This document shows positions 20,201-32,220 of a stretch of 64,000 nucleotides of DNA, in pieces. Position numbers and translations under genes: made by a program. The notes beneath the pieces were generated by a model. The model was not told the origin of the DNA, searched no databases, and was given only the letters and a program-made list of their open reading frames with translations. This stretch comes from Plazaster borealis. Its lineage: Eukaryota; Echinodermata; Asteroidea; Forcipulatida; Labidiasteridae. Location of the stretch: NCBI GenBank assembly GCA_021014325.1, contig JAJGQC010000642.1, positions 62,001-126,000 of the forward strand. The letters are read 5' to 3'. Each line of letters begins with the position of its first letter. Positions within the stretch are counted from its first letter, which is position 1.

Positions 20201-22986
20201 CACTTATTGCTGATCTTTTTGTGGTCCTTCATGAAAGTCAAGATCGAGGCTTGCTTTGACATCAAGTTGTCCATAAACACTGTCTTTGTTTCATGCCCGA
20301 CAAGATTGTGGAAGTGATCAAGTGCATACTGGGGTTCAAACAAAAATGGCCATCTTTGCTTGACATCTTGAAGTGAACAAGGTTGTTTGTTTAAGTCATG
20401 CCTCTGCACAATGTATGTGAGCTTCATGAATTCTTTGACATTTGAGGTGTCCTGGTCTCTCTTGTTGTACTCCTGTTGTAGCCATTTCCTCTTATCCTCA
20501 AGCGACTGCTGGTCTTCCGACTCGGGAAATTCCATAGGCTGCCATTGTGCACACCCATAGGAATCTTTCTCGTATTTCTTTCGTGCTTTGTTGTTTGTGT
20601 TGCCGTTTTCATCACGAAGCCTCTTTCTTTCAGCCATCCCAAGACGAACTTTGGAATTGTTGTAGTATGTGGTTTCCAATGACCGAGCAAACCCTTCCAA
20701 CCCCATCCCACAGCCGTTGTCAAATGATGAAGGTGACAAACTAACAACAGTCCCAGCAATTGTTCGAAAAATGCCTCTACCAGGCTTCTCTCCACAATGA
20801 ATGAAACTGTCAATGATAACTTTTTGTGCCAAAAGTCTATCAGAGGGGGAAGGTCTTCTTTTCTCCTTCAGAGCGGTGACAAATGCACGGGGCAATCTGT
20901 CCATTTGCACAGCAAACTTAGTTCTCTTGTGCATGTGCTGCCCTGTATCTGTCCTTGTACCTGCAGTGTGAGATTTGGACACATAAAATGGCAGAGATAC
21001 ACAGTTAAAAACAAGCAAAATACATAAAACACAATTATATATTAAAATGATAATGTGTTAACACTTCTCACCAATGGAACAGTTTGAAAACATTTCCTGT
21101 TGTCAATTTGGTAATTGGTACCTCTCATCTTTATGTAAATGTGTATAGCCCATCTAAAATGTTGTTCTCAAAACAATGTATTTTGGAAATGATGAGGGTT
21201 TTAAGAATGTCCTGTCACTCTAAAATATCCTGCACTTCATCTAACTACAGACAACCTTACTGAGAAAATTGCTTTCTGTTTTGAGAAAAAAAAAGTGAAA
21301 ATTCTGCATGGACTCGTGTAAGTCCACACACATCTGTTGTTCTCAGGTCCACACTTAGTATGTCAACAAACTCACAACCCAAACTCCAACCCCACACACA
21401 TGGGGCGAGATGTCAGAAGTAGTAGGGTCTATGCCCCTTTGGCTGCTTCAACAGCGAGGCATACAAATGAAACTAAGATATCAAAGATATAAATAATTTT
21501 TAAACCTTCTTTGGAGAGATTTTGAGCCTGGACCTCTTGCAACAGGTAGGTAATGTCTGGAGCATCATCATTCAGAACATCATTGTCCGAGTCATCTGCA
21601 TGCCGAAGGAAAAAGAAACCATGAACAAATAAACACCTTTAATAACCAGACACAAGTACAAGTCATTTAAAACCAGGGCCCAATTTCATAGAGCTGCTTA
21701 AGCAGAAAATACTGCTTAAACAATTTATGCTTAGCAAAAGTAAGCAGGATACCAGCCACAGATAGTACATGTGAGATGGTATTTTGGCTGGTAACCTTAT
21801 TCTGGTAAGCATAATTTTGTTGTGCTTAGCTACTTTTTGTGCTTAAGCAGCTCTATGAAATTGGGCCCTGGTATTGAATAAGCAGTAATTTTTACTTTGT
21901 TAAAGCACAGAGGAAGAACAGGAAGGATCTTCATGTTTATTATACATAAAGAAGATTTGGCAAATTTGACATCAATAATTATTGCATTGTGAATTTCAAG
22001 ATCAACACCCTGATGGAACTGTTATTGGCTAAATCCACCACAAGAATAATTTAAACTAACAGTTTCAATGTATAAAGTAGCTTTCTAGGCAGGTGCTGCC
22101 TTTGGAGCAGGTTATAGAGATTGTCAAAAATCTGCATGAAATTTTTCGAAAAGCTAAAAGTGTAGCCAATTGCATTACAGCTGCTTACCAACTGGGAGAG
22201 TGACATAAAGTACATCTTCATGGGTAACAACACTAAGAGCTACATCATCATCGATGTCTGTCCCATCTTCAAGTTCTAATGTGAACCCTGGTTCTATGTC
22301 CATCTTGAGAGCAACTAAAACAAATAACAAAACTAGAGATTCAGTTTTTGTTAATTACAAAAACAAGGTGTTCGTGCTGAGTGATTGAATGAATTGGTGG
22401 CAACAATTTTTACCTATTCAATCCAAAGACTAGTTAAGGAGTTAAGATTAACTTTCTACACCCTGTTTCAAAAATTATGCTAAAATGATCAGTCATTTTA
22501 AAGATATGAATAAGATAAGATATTATGAAATTTTCAACTTCCGATTTGAGCCGGAAGTCAAGGTCAAAGATTAGCTGTTGTGTAGCCTTTGTCAAACTTT
22601 AAATGATCTATCCGATGATGTGTAGATTGTAAAAAACAAACAACTTGTTCATGAGTTATGATTTTTACAAATATTAAACCTTGATTTTTTATAATTCAAT
22701 GCCCGATGACTTCATCATAGGTTTGTGTTGTCTTGATACTGAAGTTCAACTATCTGATGAGTTTTAATATTTAATTCAATCTAGAATTATATTGCAAAGA
22801 TAAGTTCGAAAGTTGTTTTTTGAAGGAAAAAAACGAAGGCAAACTTTGACCAAGGGTACTTGATGAATTTTAAAACATGCATTAAATCTTACCATTTCCC
22901 AACAGATCTTGTAAATTGCTTCCATATGCAATCTTCTTCTTGCTCTGATCACGTCTCCAGATCTTGTATGTAGTGGGAGTGGCCAT
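17270..22986 (-). CDS. SAMD3-like transposon-associated protein, seven exons
   Basis: Exons 22986-22893, 22314-22189, 21595-21506, 20960-20077, 19508-19445, 19011-18846 and 17393-17270, all GT..AG. The first begins MATPTTYKIWRRD. The second has FTLELEDGTDIDDD and DVLYVTLPV, like a PB1/ubiquitin-like N-terminal domain. The long fourth exon has the family core: an FRTIAGTVVSLSPSSF segment, YGCAQWQPMEFPESEDQ, and VKQRWPFLFEPQYALDHFHN. Exons 5-7 add VHSPVIAFAG, FAVCCDGSAQISCSN, ATLEFIQR and a C-terminus ending KLKDNEEKWAL. This matches uncharacterised proteins usually labelled sterile-alpha-motif-domain-3-like in fish and invertebrates, which are multicopy. Molecular function unknown. The frame appears intact. 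Its start lies about 140 bp beyond the stop of the zinc-finger gene at 23130, same strand, suggesting one module. Confidence 0.65.
17463..17905. repeat. 145-bp tandem repeat, three copies
   Basis: TTCTTGAGTTATCGCT starts recur at 17463, 17608 and 17753, with a fourth, partial start near 17896. Each unit contains AGCCATAATGACCTTGACTT, an AACAATAGGCTTCTG block and a CCAAGTTTGGAGTTGATATG block. Copies differ by only a few per cent. The unit is not a multiple of three, so the long open frames through it are not evidence of coding. Confidence 0.9.
17926..18340. repeat. Two CCGAGGACTT MITEs alternating with CA microsatellites
   Basis: Copies at 17948-18112 and 18132-18312 each run from TAAATCCCGCTTACCGAGGA to AAAGTCCTCGGTTTGAATGG. 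Their centre carries TTAGCGACGTCCCCATTGGG and AAGCGAGGACGT. (CA)n tracts sit at 17926-17944, 18122-18132 and 18318-18340, so each MITE is bounded by CA repeats. A degraded third relative lies at about 18345-18545, again ending in a CA tract. Confidence 0.75.
19900..20040. other. SAMD3-like intron 4, no other feature
   Basis: Intron 19509-20076 is unremarkable AT-rich DNA; a GTTGGGGTGTTTGTTTGTTT low-complexity patch lies near 19650. Confidence 0.4.
21672..21872. mobile_element. MITE with ACCAGGGCCCAATTTCATAG ends (family G, copy 1)
   Basis: About 200 bp with long inverted ends: ACCAGGGCCCAATTTCATAG on the left, and CTATGAAATTGGGCCCTGGT on the right. CTGCTTAAGCA and GCTTAGC subrepeats follow inside. 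It lies in the intron between exons 3 and 2 of the SAMD3-like gene. The target duplication is unclear. Confidence 0.85.
22490..22880. repeat. Interspersed-repeat remnant
   Basis: In the first SAMD3-like intron (22315-22892). CTTCCGATTTGAGCCGGAAG with flanking AGGTCAAAG matches the style of 8020-8290. No coding signal. Confidence 0.35.
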
Positions 22987-23129
22987 TCTGTCTAACCACT
23001 GGACAACAGAGTCATACAATAGTGAATACTTTGAATATGTACATCAGCCGTTCCACGTGAATGTATCAAACTAAGAATTTCGGATTTTGCTCAATCTGTA
23101 GCTGCAGTAAAGAATGCTTCAAACTTCAA

Positions 23130-25770
23130 TTAGTCTAGAAATGAACTCTTGGGAACCACAAACTCCTTTCCAAATTTCTTGTAAATTTCAAGAGGGAAGG
23201 CATATGGTAGATCATCTGCACATACACATGCAAGTCTTTCCCGGTTACAAGAATTCAATTGAAATAGACCTAGGGAACAGTCTCTTTCAAATTCTTGTTG
23301 ACTGACAACAAAGTACACTGAATGCTCACCAAGAAGTATGCACTGAATTGTTCCCATTTCAACAAATTGGCTGCAATGAACATGCATGACAACAAGATTT
23401 CCTTTTTTATAGTCAGTAGTACCCTTAAAATTTACATCATGTGTAATAGACAACGCATCTTGACACTCTTGATTAAACTTCGGACATGCGCGTAAGCAGG
23501 TTACAAAGGGATTATTGTAGTGCTCCATTACAAATGCAGTTGCATTCCTAACCTTCACTTTTGGAGGGTACAAACAACCAGAGCTGTATGAGGCTTGTAA
23601 CAACTGGTGTCTTGTGGAAAGAGTCTTTGTGACATTTATGAAGTTTTGAGATGATGAAACCACATATTTAAAATACTTATGTTTACTTTCGAATCTCATT
23701 GTCCAAACCCAGATGAGTGGTCCAAAGCGCTGAATTTGTTCTGGGTAATGTATGAGATAGTGGTGCTTCGGACGTAAATTTGTGTCAGGGAACAGTATTG
23801 CACGATCAGAAAGATACTCCTCTATACACAACTGTAGATATTCAATTTGCCCACTGGATATTTTAGTTGCTGTTACTAATTCTGTGATTACCTTTAGTTT
23901 CAGGAACAATTGCCAAACGTTATCCTGCGTGTTTACTTTGTCCCCAATCAAAAGGGGAAGAAATCGAAGCAATGTCCAATTTTGAATGGCATGTCCTGTG
24001 ATCCTTTTGGAGGCTATATTAATGTGAACTGGCACATCATTCCTATCATTTCCTTGAAAGGAAAATTCATTGATTCTCTTGTTTAGTAAATCAACAGAAA
24101 AGCAGTCTTGTGTTTCTATCATGTATTTCAAAATTAGCATGATGTCATAGGCCACAATCCCTTCAAACAAGTCGTGACCAAGGCAGGGTGGCAACCCACT
24201 GCAAACATGGAAAAACTTCAATTTGTTTAAAGGTGAATCTGCCTTTACTCCTTTTACATGTGGGCCATTTGTACCGGATTGTAATTGTTCTAAACATTCC
24301 TGGTGGTTTTGTTTTGTGCGGCACTGTCCAACAGATGTAGGATTTTCATGAAAAATTTCTTTAGTGATGTAACACCATCGACAGAAATACCGAGCAGAAA
24401 AGCTTTCCAAAAACCCTCCTAGACCATGTGAACCAAGGTTATCTCCGCAGATCATACACAAATATATGTGTATCCTTTGACCTTCTGGCCCCATGATTCC
24501 CTCTGTTTCTAAGTTTGAGATGTCTTTTAAGAGTGGATCAAGCACTTTTTCTGGGAAGAGCTTATAATCAGATTCTTTACAAAGCAATACCAACTGCATC
24601 TGGTCTATTTTTGACCGGTTAAATGAATGGACATTTCCAATTGTCATGTATACACCAAGAATCTTGTGCTTCTTCCTGGCTGACCCCAGTGGATTAGCAA
24701 TTTCGAACGCATCTTGATACAGTATGATATACAAAGGATCCACATCAGCACCTGTACTAGCATTTTTGTAACATGAACCACTAGTCCAATCTGAATAGAC
24801 ACCATCTTCTGTGTGTTGAGGATTGTTATAGTGTTCATAGACAGACTCGTCTGCCAGAAGTGTTTTCATTGTTTTGCCGATAGGAACATAGTGCATTGAG
24901 CAGTTTTTGTTGGTTTTTTCATTACGTCCAAGCAAAAGTTCAACTGGTTCGATGTAGTTAAATAGAGACTTATACAAGCCCTGCCTGCAATGCTCGGAAC
25001 GCAATTTTTTTTTATGACATTCCTGAAAAACATCATTTTCTTGGAGTACCATAACTATTTCTTCAACAACATTATGTTCAATACCGTCATTGAGAAGACG
25101 TTCTTTAAGATGTTGAATTCTGTACTGATCAGCTTGACTGTGGAGTTCAGAAACAATGTCAATTACAAACTGTATTGTTTTGTTTGGCATATGATATTTA
25201 GCCTGCAATTGGATATAGAACAAAGCAGCCTGTTTCAAAAATGTGTCTTTCCAATTTTCCCTGTCATTTTGGAAGTCTTCTGGGTTTTCAATGACCTCAT
25301 CAATATCAATGTTATCAACGGGTTCTTCTGGCTGACCAACTGTATATGCAGTAGCAAATTCATGACCCTCTTTGTGGTATCTAGAAATGTGACTTCTAAA
25401 AGCATTAACACTTGTCAAAGAACTTGTACACGCTGCGAATGGACATTCTATTGCATATCCACTATGTATATGTTCTTCAAGGTGCTTTTTAGTTCACGAA
25501 ATTCATGAAATTTCTCCAGGCACAAAGGAAGCACACATGTGAGCAAAACCTCTTGGGAACTTGAGCAGGTGTGCCTTTGTTGAGTTCGGCATGAAAATTA
25601 AGGATATGAGTGCGCAGGGATTTAAAGTTGGCAAAAGATTGAGACCTTACAGAACAGCTGATGACTGGACAACTATATGTAAAATTTGGTTGATTTTTAT
25701 GTTCAAAATTGCAGTGGTGTATATAAGAATCAGCCGTGGCAGACAGAAAGCCACAACTGCATGGATTCAT
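23130..25770 (-). CDS. C2H2 zinc-finger, Tnp2-like/transposase-like protein
   Basis: The ATG at 25770 follows a good acceptor (CTCTTCCTCTGAACAG), so a 5' non-coding exon is likely. The N-terminus has C2H2-type fingers: CSCGFLSATADSYIHHCNFEH and CPVISCSVRSQSFANFKSLR..H. Near 25560-25490 the frame changes, either through a very short GT..AG intron or through a frameshift. The second frame (to the stop at 23130, over 760 codons) resumes with CPFAACTSSLTSVNAFRSH..H. It continues as the multicopy animal family with QDAFEIANPLGSARKKHKI, MICGDNLGSHGLGGF, CRWCYITKE, LPPCLGHDLFEGIVAYDIML, and RPKHHYLIHYPEQIQRFGPL with WTMRFESKHKYFK. The spaced Asp residues (QDAFE, GDN, HDLFEG) suggest a DDE-like transposase, distantly like CACTA Tnp2; that is inference. 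It lies directly upstream of the SAMD3-like gene on the same strand. Confidence 0.65.
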
Positions 25771-25872
25771 CTGTTCAGAGGAAGAGAACAATACAAAAGA
25801 AAAATGATGATTAAAGAAACTACCCCATCTGTAAAGCTCCTCACAACTGACAAAACAAATGGCATCTTTCAA

Positions 25873-26410
25873 TTTGTAGGTTTTTGTAGTGTCCAGCTTA
25901 GCTCTGAGTCTGATAAAAGAAAATTACTTTGTCTTTTGTCGGACATTATGTCTATCAATTGTATTCTCACTCTTAATCAATTCCAAGGAATAAGTTAATT
26001 GTTATAAATTGTACCCAAATTGAGGGCACAAAAGAATGTTTTACCATGTAAACAAAAACTAGATACAGTTAAAACATTACCTTACTGTGTTCAAACAAGA
26101 GAAGATATACATGCACGTATTTCACACCATAAGCAGCAGCCAAGTCTAAAAGTAAATGCAAAAATAAGTTGAACAAAATTACATCCAGATTCTATTTCTA
26201 GTCACTCCTTATAAATATATTTATGATTCACATCTACATATTGATAACCCCCACACTTAAAGTTTTGAACAGCACTTGGTTGGCAAAGCAGTTTATACTT
26301 TTAAATGGGGAAAAAAATATGTTGGTGTTTTTAAGGTACACTACACAATAATAATAATAAATAGATTAATAAAATAGTATTATACTATTTTACTAATAAG
26401 GTATTTAGCG
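25873..26410. other. No gene recognised
   Basis: AT-rich sequence upstream of the zinc-finger gene. It may hold its 5' non-coding exon and promoter, but no clear element stands out. Confidence 0.35.
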
Positions 26411-26423
26411 GAACTTTCTAGTG

Positions 26424-26484
26424 AAGTAGTGGTAGCCGAGGGAATTAATCCCGCTGTGTAATCAACACTCCGAGATTGAATCCT
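26424..26484 (+). repeat. Degenerate tRNA-derived SINE head and A-rich tail
   Basis: GTGGTAGCCGAGGGAATTAA resembles a tRNA A-box region and CGAGATTGAATCC a B box, 40 bases apart. A-rich runs (26513-26570), broken by CCCAAAACCCCC, follow within 30 bases, as in a retroposed SINE. Confidence 0.5.
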
Positions 26485-26839
26485 TTAAAAACAAAATCCC
26501 ATCACAACCCCCAAAAAAAAAAAAAAAAAAAAACCCAAAACCCCCAAAAAAAAAAAAAAAAAAACTCAAAACAAAAACAAGCAAAACATTCTTTATTATC
26601 ATTTAATATTATTAAAAATTTACTCCTATTTTTATTTAGCACTAATTACATGCACATGATTGATGGATTTCATAGTATTTGAGTCTTGTTAATGTTAGGC
26701 CTACCTTTTTCTTTAATTTAACAGACTTAATTGTGGCTCACCAGGCCTGGAATTTCATCTTTGAGAGGGCAAGGCCCTTTTCATTTTGCAAGACTAGAGC
26801 ACAAAAGGGGCACCAAGCTAAAGTCCAAGACCATGAAGA

Positions 26840-27087
26840 CCTGGGCCCAATTTCATAGAGCTGCTAAGCACAAAAATTTGCTTAGCATGAAATTTCTTCT
26901 TTGTTAAAAACAGGATTTACAACCAAATTTCCATGTGATTTTCAGGACAAGCAAACAACAGCTGAATACCAGTAACAAGCAATATGCAACACGTGGAAAT
27001 TTGGTTGGTAATCCTGTTTTTATCAAGGAAGAAATTTCATGCTAAGCAAATTTTTGTGCTTAGCAGCTCTATGAAATTGGGCCCAGG
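26840..27087. mobile_element. MITE with ACCTGGGCCCAATTTCATAG ends (family G, copy 2)
   Basis: About 248 bp, palindromic almost throughout: the left arm continues AGCTGCTAAGCACAAAAATT, then AACAGGATTTACAACCAAAT, and the right arm mirrors these (ATTTGGTTGGTAATCCTGTT). A longer, more complete inverted structure than copy 1. Confidence 0.85.
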
Positions 27088-27540
27088 TCCAGGGCAGGGG
27101 CGTCAACAGGCTGGGTCAGGGCCTCCCGTGGCCGTCGTATATTAATTCCAGGCCTGGCTCACAACGATTTAGTTCAGAATTGTAAACGGTCTAAACATGC
27201 CATGAGATCATGATAGGACCAACTCGACATATTATTTTATCAGTACAAATAATTACATAGTCATAGAGTAGGCATATCGGCACCAGTTTCTCTGTCTCTC
27301 CACCATGACACTCAAACATCAGTCTCTACTCTTGAAACCATGCTCAATCAAACACAGTGATACAATTAAATATAAGATTGTCAACTTACTCAACAGTCTT
27401 AGCCTGCCTCATAAACTTTATGAAATAAACGTTAGTGTCCCAAGGACTTAGTTAAAAACTTAAGACTTACCGTCAAGAAGAGTTGACTGTACTACTGACA
27501 TACAAAACAATGTGTGGTGGAGCGCGTAGAATGTGTCAAC

Positions 27541-27765
27541 ATCAAAACAACCGGGCTTTGATGATGCGGACGATAAATTTCCTGGTTAACACGAGTGATC
27601 ATATTAAAACACGCCATGCAGCGCAGTAACACCAGCGAAACTGCTCTGTTAAAATCTCAAAACAACCGGGCTTTGCGGACGATAAATTTCCCTGGTTAAT
27701 ACGAGTGATCATATTAAAACACGCCATGCAGCGCAGTAACACCAGCGAAACTGCTCTGTTGCTGT
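27541..27765. repeat. Direct tandem duplication of about 115 bp
   Basis: The block with CAAAACAACCGGGCTTTG, GCGGACGATAAATTTC, GAGTGATCATATTAAAACAC and CAGCGAAACTGCTCTGTT is repeated immediately. The copies are nearly identical apart from small indels, so the duplication is recent. Confidence 0.9.
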
Positions 27766-27799
27766 GTACTGCATGGATATACTTTCTTGATCGCAATTT

Positions 27800-28580
27800 G
27801 GGTACACTCCATTTTAAAAGAGGTGATGACCATTAAAAACAAAAAGAAATCCATGTATACTGTTAAAATTCTCTCTTTAACAGCACTGAAAACATAACAG
27901 TGTATATTGTAAGAGCATTTTCAATTGTTGACGTGCTTAGTTTGAAATAAAATAAGTACAAATAATACCCAACATTTTCCGTTGGTTTATTGCAGCAGCT
28001 AACGTGTATTAATGGGTCCGGGTGGGAATTTCATTACAAAACGTCTCCCCTACGTGTCGTCGCGAGGGTCCAATGAGATTATTTTAAACGCAGCATGCAG
28101 CAGATAGACGATCACTGGTCAACATGCGTGCTGATACTGATACGTGAATACATCGCGTTAACACCAGCGAAACAAAAAATCTGTCTGAGTGGACGACGTC
28201 GTGGCAGGCTGGTGTGTGGTACCATGGAGGAAGGAATACACACTCCTGCCCTGCTGATGGTCACCCTTGCTGCTGGCATATGTTGCGACCGAATCAACAT
28301 GTTTACGCTGTATAGGCCTATTGTTTTGTTTTCTTACAATACCCCATGTTTGGTTTGGATGATGTTTCCAATATATTCAACATTGTTTTAACAGTTAGTT
28401 GTGTAATTTCTTTTTCAAACTGCAATTTGCTATGTTTTGCAAATCAATGACGACTCCCCATACTTTTCGCAACTCGGGTTGTATGTAAATGTTGCTGCAC
28501 AGAGCAAGGGGTGACCTTTGTACGAAGACGGAACCGTCAGCATTACCAATGTAAATACACAGAGAATGGCTTGTGATCAA
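27800..28580. other. No gene recognised
   Basis: Contains CGCGTTAACACCAGCGAAAC, an echo of the duplicated block at 27.6 kb. The open frames on the two strands here look like chance. Confidence 0.35.
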
Positions 28581-28739
28581 ACAAAATAAATCATAACAGA
28601 TTTGTTATGTGCTCACAGAGTGTTCTTTGTGATTGTTAAACTATTTTCTATGCTGAAACAAAACACGTTCGTTACAGAGTTCCTCTGTGATTATTTAACA
28701 AAATTTACAGAAAAAGTGCTGTAAACCGTTGTACTACAA

Positions 28740-29200
28740 CGTAATTTTTAACAGTGTAGTTGCGCCGCCTTTCGCGTGGGTTCTATCGCGCAAGACGGGT
28801 TTATCGCGCAATACGTAAACAGCCGTCGGCACTAGGTCCGCGTAGGCGGTATACATTTCGCGATAATCTCCACGCGATCGTCTCCACGCAATAAATGGCT
28901 CTGTACGCGCAACCATTCTCCTTGCAAGGTTGCATCAGCGGTTGACGCTTGATTTAAATGCATTGTTGATACCGCCCGTCCCAATAGTGACCCAATAGGC
29001 GACCAATTACGTCTTTGAAACGCCTGGCGGCATCACAAAGGAAATGTTGCCTTGTTGATACCGCCTGTCCTGACGTATACTGACCGCAACTGCAATAGGC
29101 GGCCAATTACGTCGTTATATGAATCAGCTGATTTAATTGGAAGAGTTAGTTGCCTAAAAGAAAATTGAAACGCCTAGCGGCATCACATAGGAAATGTTGT
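28740..29200. repeat. CpG-rich patch and a two-copy GATACCGCC repeat
   Basis: 28740-28920 is rich in CGCG strings (TATCGCGCAAGACGG, ATCGCGCAATACGT, CCACGCGATCGTC). From 28964, GTTGATACCGCC(C/T)GTCC ... AGGCG(A/G)CCAATTACGTC ... GAAACGCCT(G/A)GCGGCATC occurs twice (about 28964-29050 and 29053-29195); the second unit is extended by an extra 50 bp. Confidence 0.6.
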
Positions 29201-32200
29201 CAATCACTTTCGGAAGAGATTTTTTAAACCTGTTAGCTGGGGCAATTTTATTAGACCATGATTAGACACAGGCAGCATTTAAAATATATATATATACTGG
29301 GGAAAAGTAAACTTCGGAGGAACGGGCAGCAAGTTAAAAACGTCATTTTTAAGTAATCACCACCCCCCCCCCAAAAAAAAATGTTTATACGTGTCAATTG
29401 AATCTACGGTAATAGCCTACATGTGTTTCCAGCCTTGTTTTCTCAAAGATACACCATCTTTTTTGCTGTTGAAACGAGAGTTTTGAAGCTGTGCATCACT
29501 TGTAGAAATTTTGACAATTCTCTCAGAACCACCACTTCATACAAAGACAGATTTTACCCACATACCTGTCACCTCCAAGCTAATTTCTTATATACATTGA
29601 GGAATATAAATAAAAAATGCTTATTTTAATGACATGACCAAGAAGATGAAATTTTTAAGAAAACTGAATTTGAAATATATTTTTAGAAAAGATAGGGCCT
29701 AGATATTGGAATACCCGTTAAATTTTTCAATCAGAATTAGGAGTATTGTTTTGTATCCCTCCTTCAATCTGAAAGCGGTTCTTAAGCACGTACTTGTGCA
29801 CTGACCATTCCGATACTACGCTCACATGAGGAATATCATGTTCTTAACGTTAACTGGTTTATCAATTATATCATCTTGTTTTTCATGTGGAACGTCTACA
29901 ATCTGGCAGCAGAAGAATAACAATTGTTTGCTTTTGTTCAATAGTACGATTGACCTCTCTTGGTAGAAACCCTAGACCCAACGAAACAGCATTTTGAAGT
30001 TGTCAGTTGATTTTCCTTGTCAGAGTTGATGGAGCAGCAAAAATAAATATTAAACTAGCTTTCAGACATGGACAGTATTTGAATTACGTGCGAGTATTTT
30101 TGTATATAAAAATTAAATTCTTGAACATTTTTAATTCCAAGTAACTATACCTAAGAAGAAAGAAGTAACAAATATTTGCCATCAGATTATTTTCAAGCCT
30201 GCACTATTATCGCAAAACAATAGTATTTTTCGATCAATCTTGAAGGTTTTGGCTGCAAGTCACAATCACAGGTGACATGGTTGAGGCAACGCTCCATGGC
30301 ACTGTTGCCATGAAACGCTAGAAACATTCCAATGTACCCAGTCAGCATTAATTCCAATTGAGGGAAAGTCCACTATGTAAAGGCGAGTAATTTTTATTGC
30401 AAAGCTTATTCCGAAAATATTCCGGCATCACGGAAACGTCGAACAATGGAGCTGTTAATAACTCCCAGGAAGGGTGTGAACCTTTTTTTAAATATTCGGA
30501 ATACATTTATTAAAAACACGGTCGTAAGTTTACAGTGTCATTTGGGGGTTTGTTAAATTAAACGTGAAGTAATCGACAAATCATACAGAGCTCTGCAAGT
30601 GTCACCCAAATTGTTTAGATGTTGAGATAATTGTCTATGGATGATAATGATGACACCATAAATGTAAGACGACGACATTCCCAGATAATTACCTCTGAAT
30701 GACGACATCCCGGGAGAAGGATGTTGTCTTCCAGAGATATTTCATATTGGTGTGATAATTTATCCTTACCCATGTCAACATCCTTAAAATAAGTTCTACA
30801 GTAATTAAAGTTTGAAATATATAAAGATTATTAAGGAAGCATTTCCGGGCATTTTTAAGTTTGTTCTGATATGGTTAAGAAAATCTTAGATTTGGTTTTA
30901 CAGATAATGTTCCCCAAAGCATAACCTTGAACTGTTAACTTAATTTACTTATCATTTAACTACTGTTGAAATGCTTGGTTGTATTGCCAAGTAAACTGAA
31001 AAATACGTTTGATTATGCATTAATTTTGTCTATTTATCTTTAAAAAAAATTATTATCCACAGATTCTTAAAGAAAACCTGATTGAAAGATCCTCAAGGTT
31101 TTGATTTTTGTCTATTTGTTTATGTTTCTATATTTGTTTCTGTTCAATTAAAACACAACACGTTTTTTAATGGAACTTAGATAAAATTTATGGAAATGCT
31201 CCTTTTTACCTAGTTCAGGACTAACTGTTTTGAAGAATTATTTTTGGTTATTATTAATATCATTTTGGTTATTACATTATTATTACAAAAACTTATGAAC
31301 AACATTTTTTTGTATACAAATAATAATGTATACAATTAAAAAAAACAACTACCATTCTTAAGTGATCCTGTTTGCACGAGTTAATGAGATGTTATTTATT
31401 CAAGTTTTTGCCCTGTTAACCAATGCTTATTAACTTCATACTAAATCGACTGCCACATTTCAAAGACTTATTTGGACACAAATTTATACATGTTAATTAA
31501 GTTAGTTTTTTCATGATGAAAAAGATAATGGAGTTTTTGGACTACTGGCAAGAAAGATTTTGGCTTTACACACAGCAAGTTGCAGGTACATTGTTTGGAT
31601 GTTTAACTAACGTTTCGTTGGAAAGTTTAAATTTTACTTTAAGCTACTGCCGACGTGTTTGTTTTCATTGGAATGACAATTATTTTGTTAAGTTGATAAT
31701 AATTATGCATTTTATTGTAGTGGTGCACACAATACATGAGTGTACCTTAGACTTAAAATGGAATGGTTATTTCACACACCATATCAAACAGTTGTTATTA
31801 GTAATAAATTCATTTGTTACCAGAGCAGGACCGTAACGGGTGTGGGGGGTATGAGAGGGTGCTACAGTACAGTCATTGTTTATTACATGATATATATTTG
31901 CTAATGACGAGCTATGTCCAATTTGACAATGTTTTTATATCTGTTAATTTAAGGTAAAGTTGTTCATGCCTACTTAAAATGTTTGTCCATATGTTTACTT
32001 AATCCATGTTAAATTGCAATTTTATATTTATTTAACACAAATCCACACATTAACACTGTTACATTCAATGACAAAAGGTTTTTTCAGCCATTGTTAATCG
32101 TTTCTGTAACATTTCCATATTATCCACCAGTCATTTTACTTACATTTTTTAAATATTTAAATGGTCTGTATATGTTTGGTAGTTTGAACCCATTGTTTTG

Positions 32201-32220
32201 TTTCAATATAGCTGTAGATA
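29201..32220. other. Gene-empty AT-rich DNA
   Basis: I see no exon, TIR pair or tandem array here. One 107-codon frame at 31513-31836 is hydrophobic and AT-driven and I do not consider it a gene. A short pair of CGACGACATTCCC / TGACGACATCCC strings lies at 30670-30710. Confidence 0.45.

Noticed and set aside
20424..21027. Frames overlapping the SAMD3-like exon 4 in other frames or on +
   Set aside because: Shadow frames of the long fourth exon, without splice-site support or family motifs.
26476..26682. Lys-rich 68-codon frame
   Set aside because: It is the translation of an A-rich SINE-like tail.
31513..31836. A small membrane protein of 107 residues
   Set aside because: Hydrophobicity follows from T-rich sequence; no splice context, no recognised family, no repeat of the frame elsewhere.
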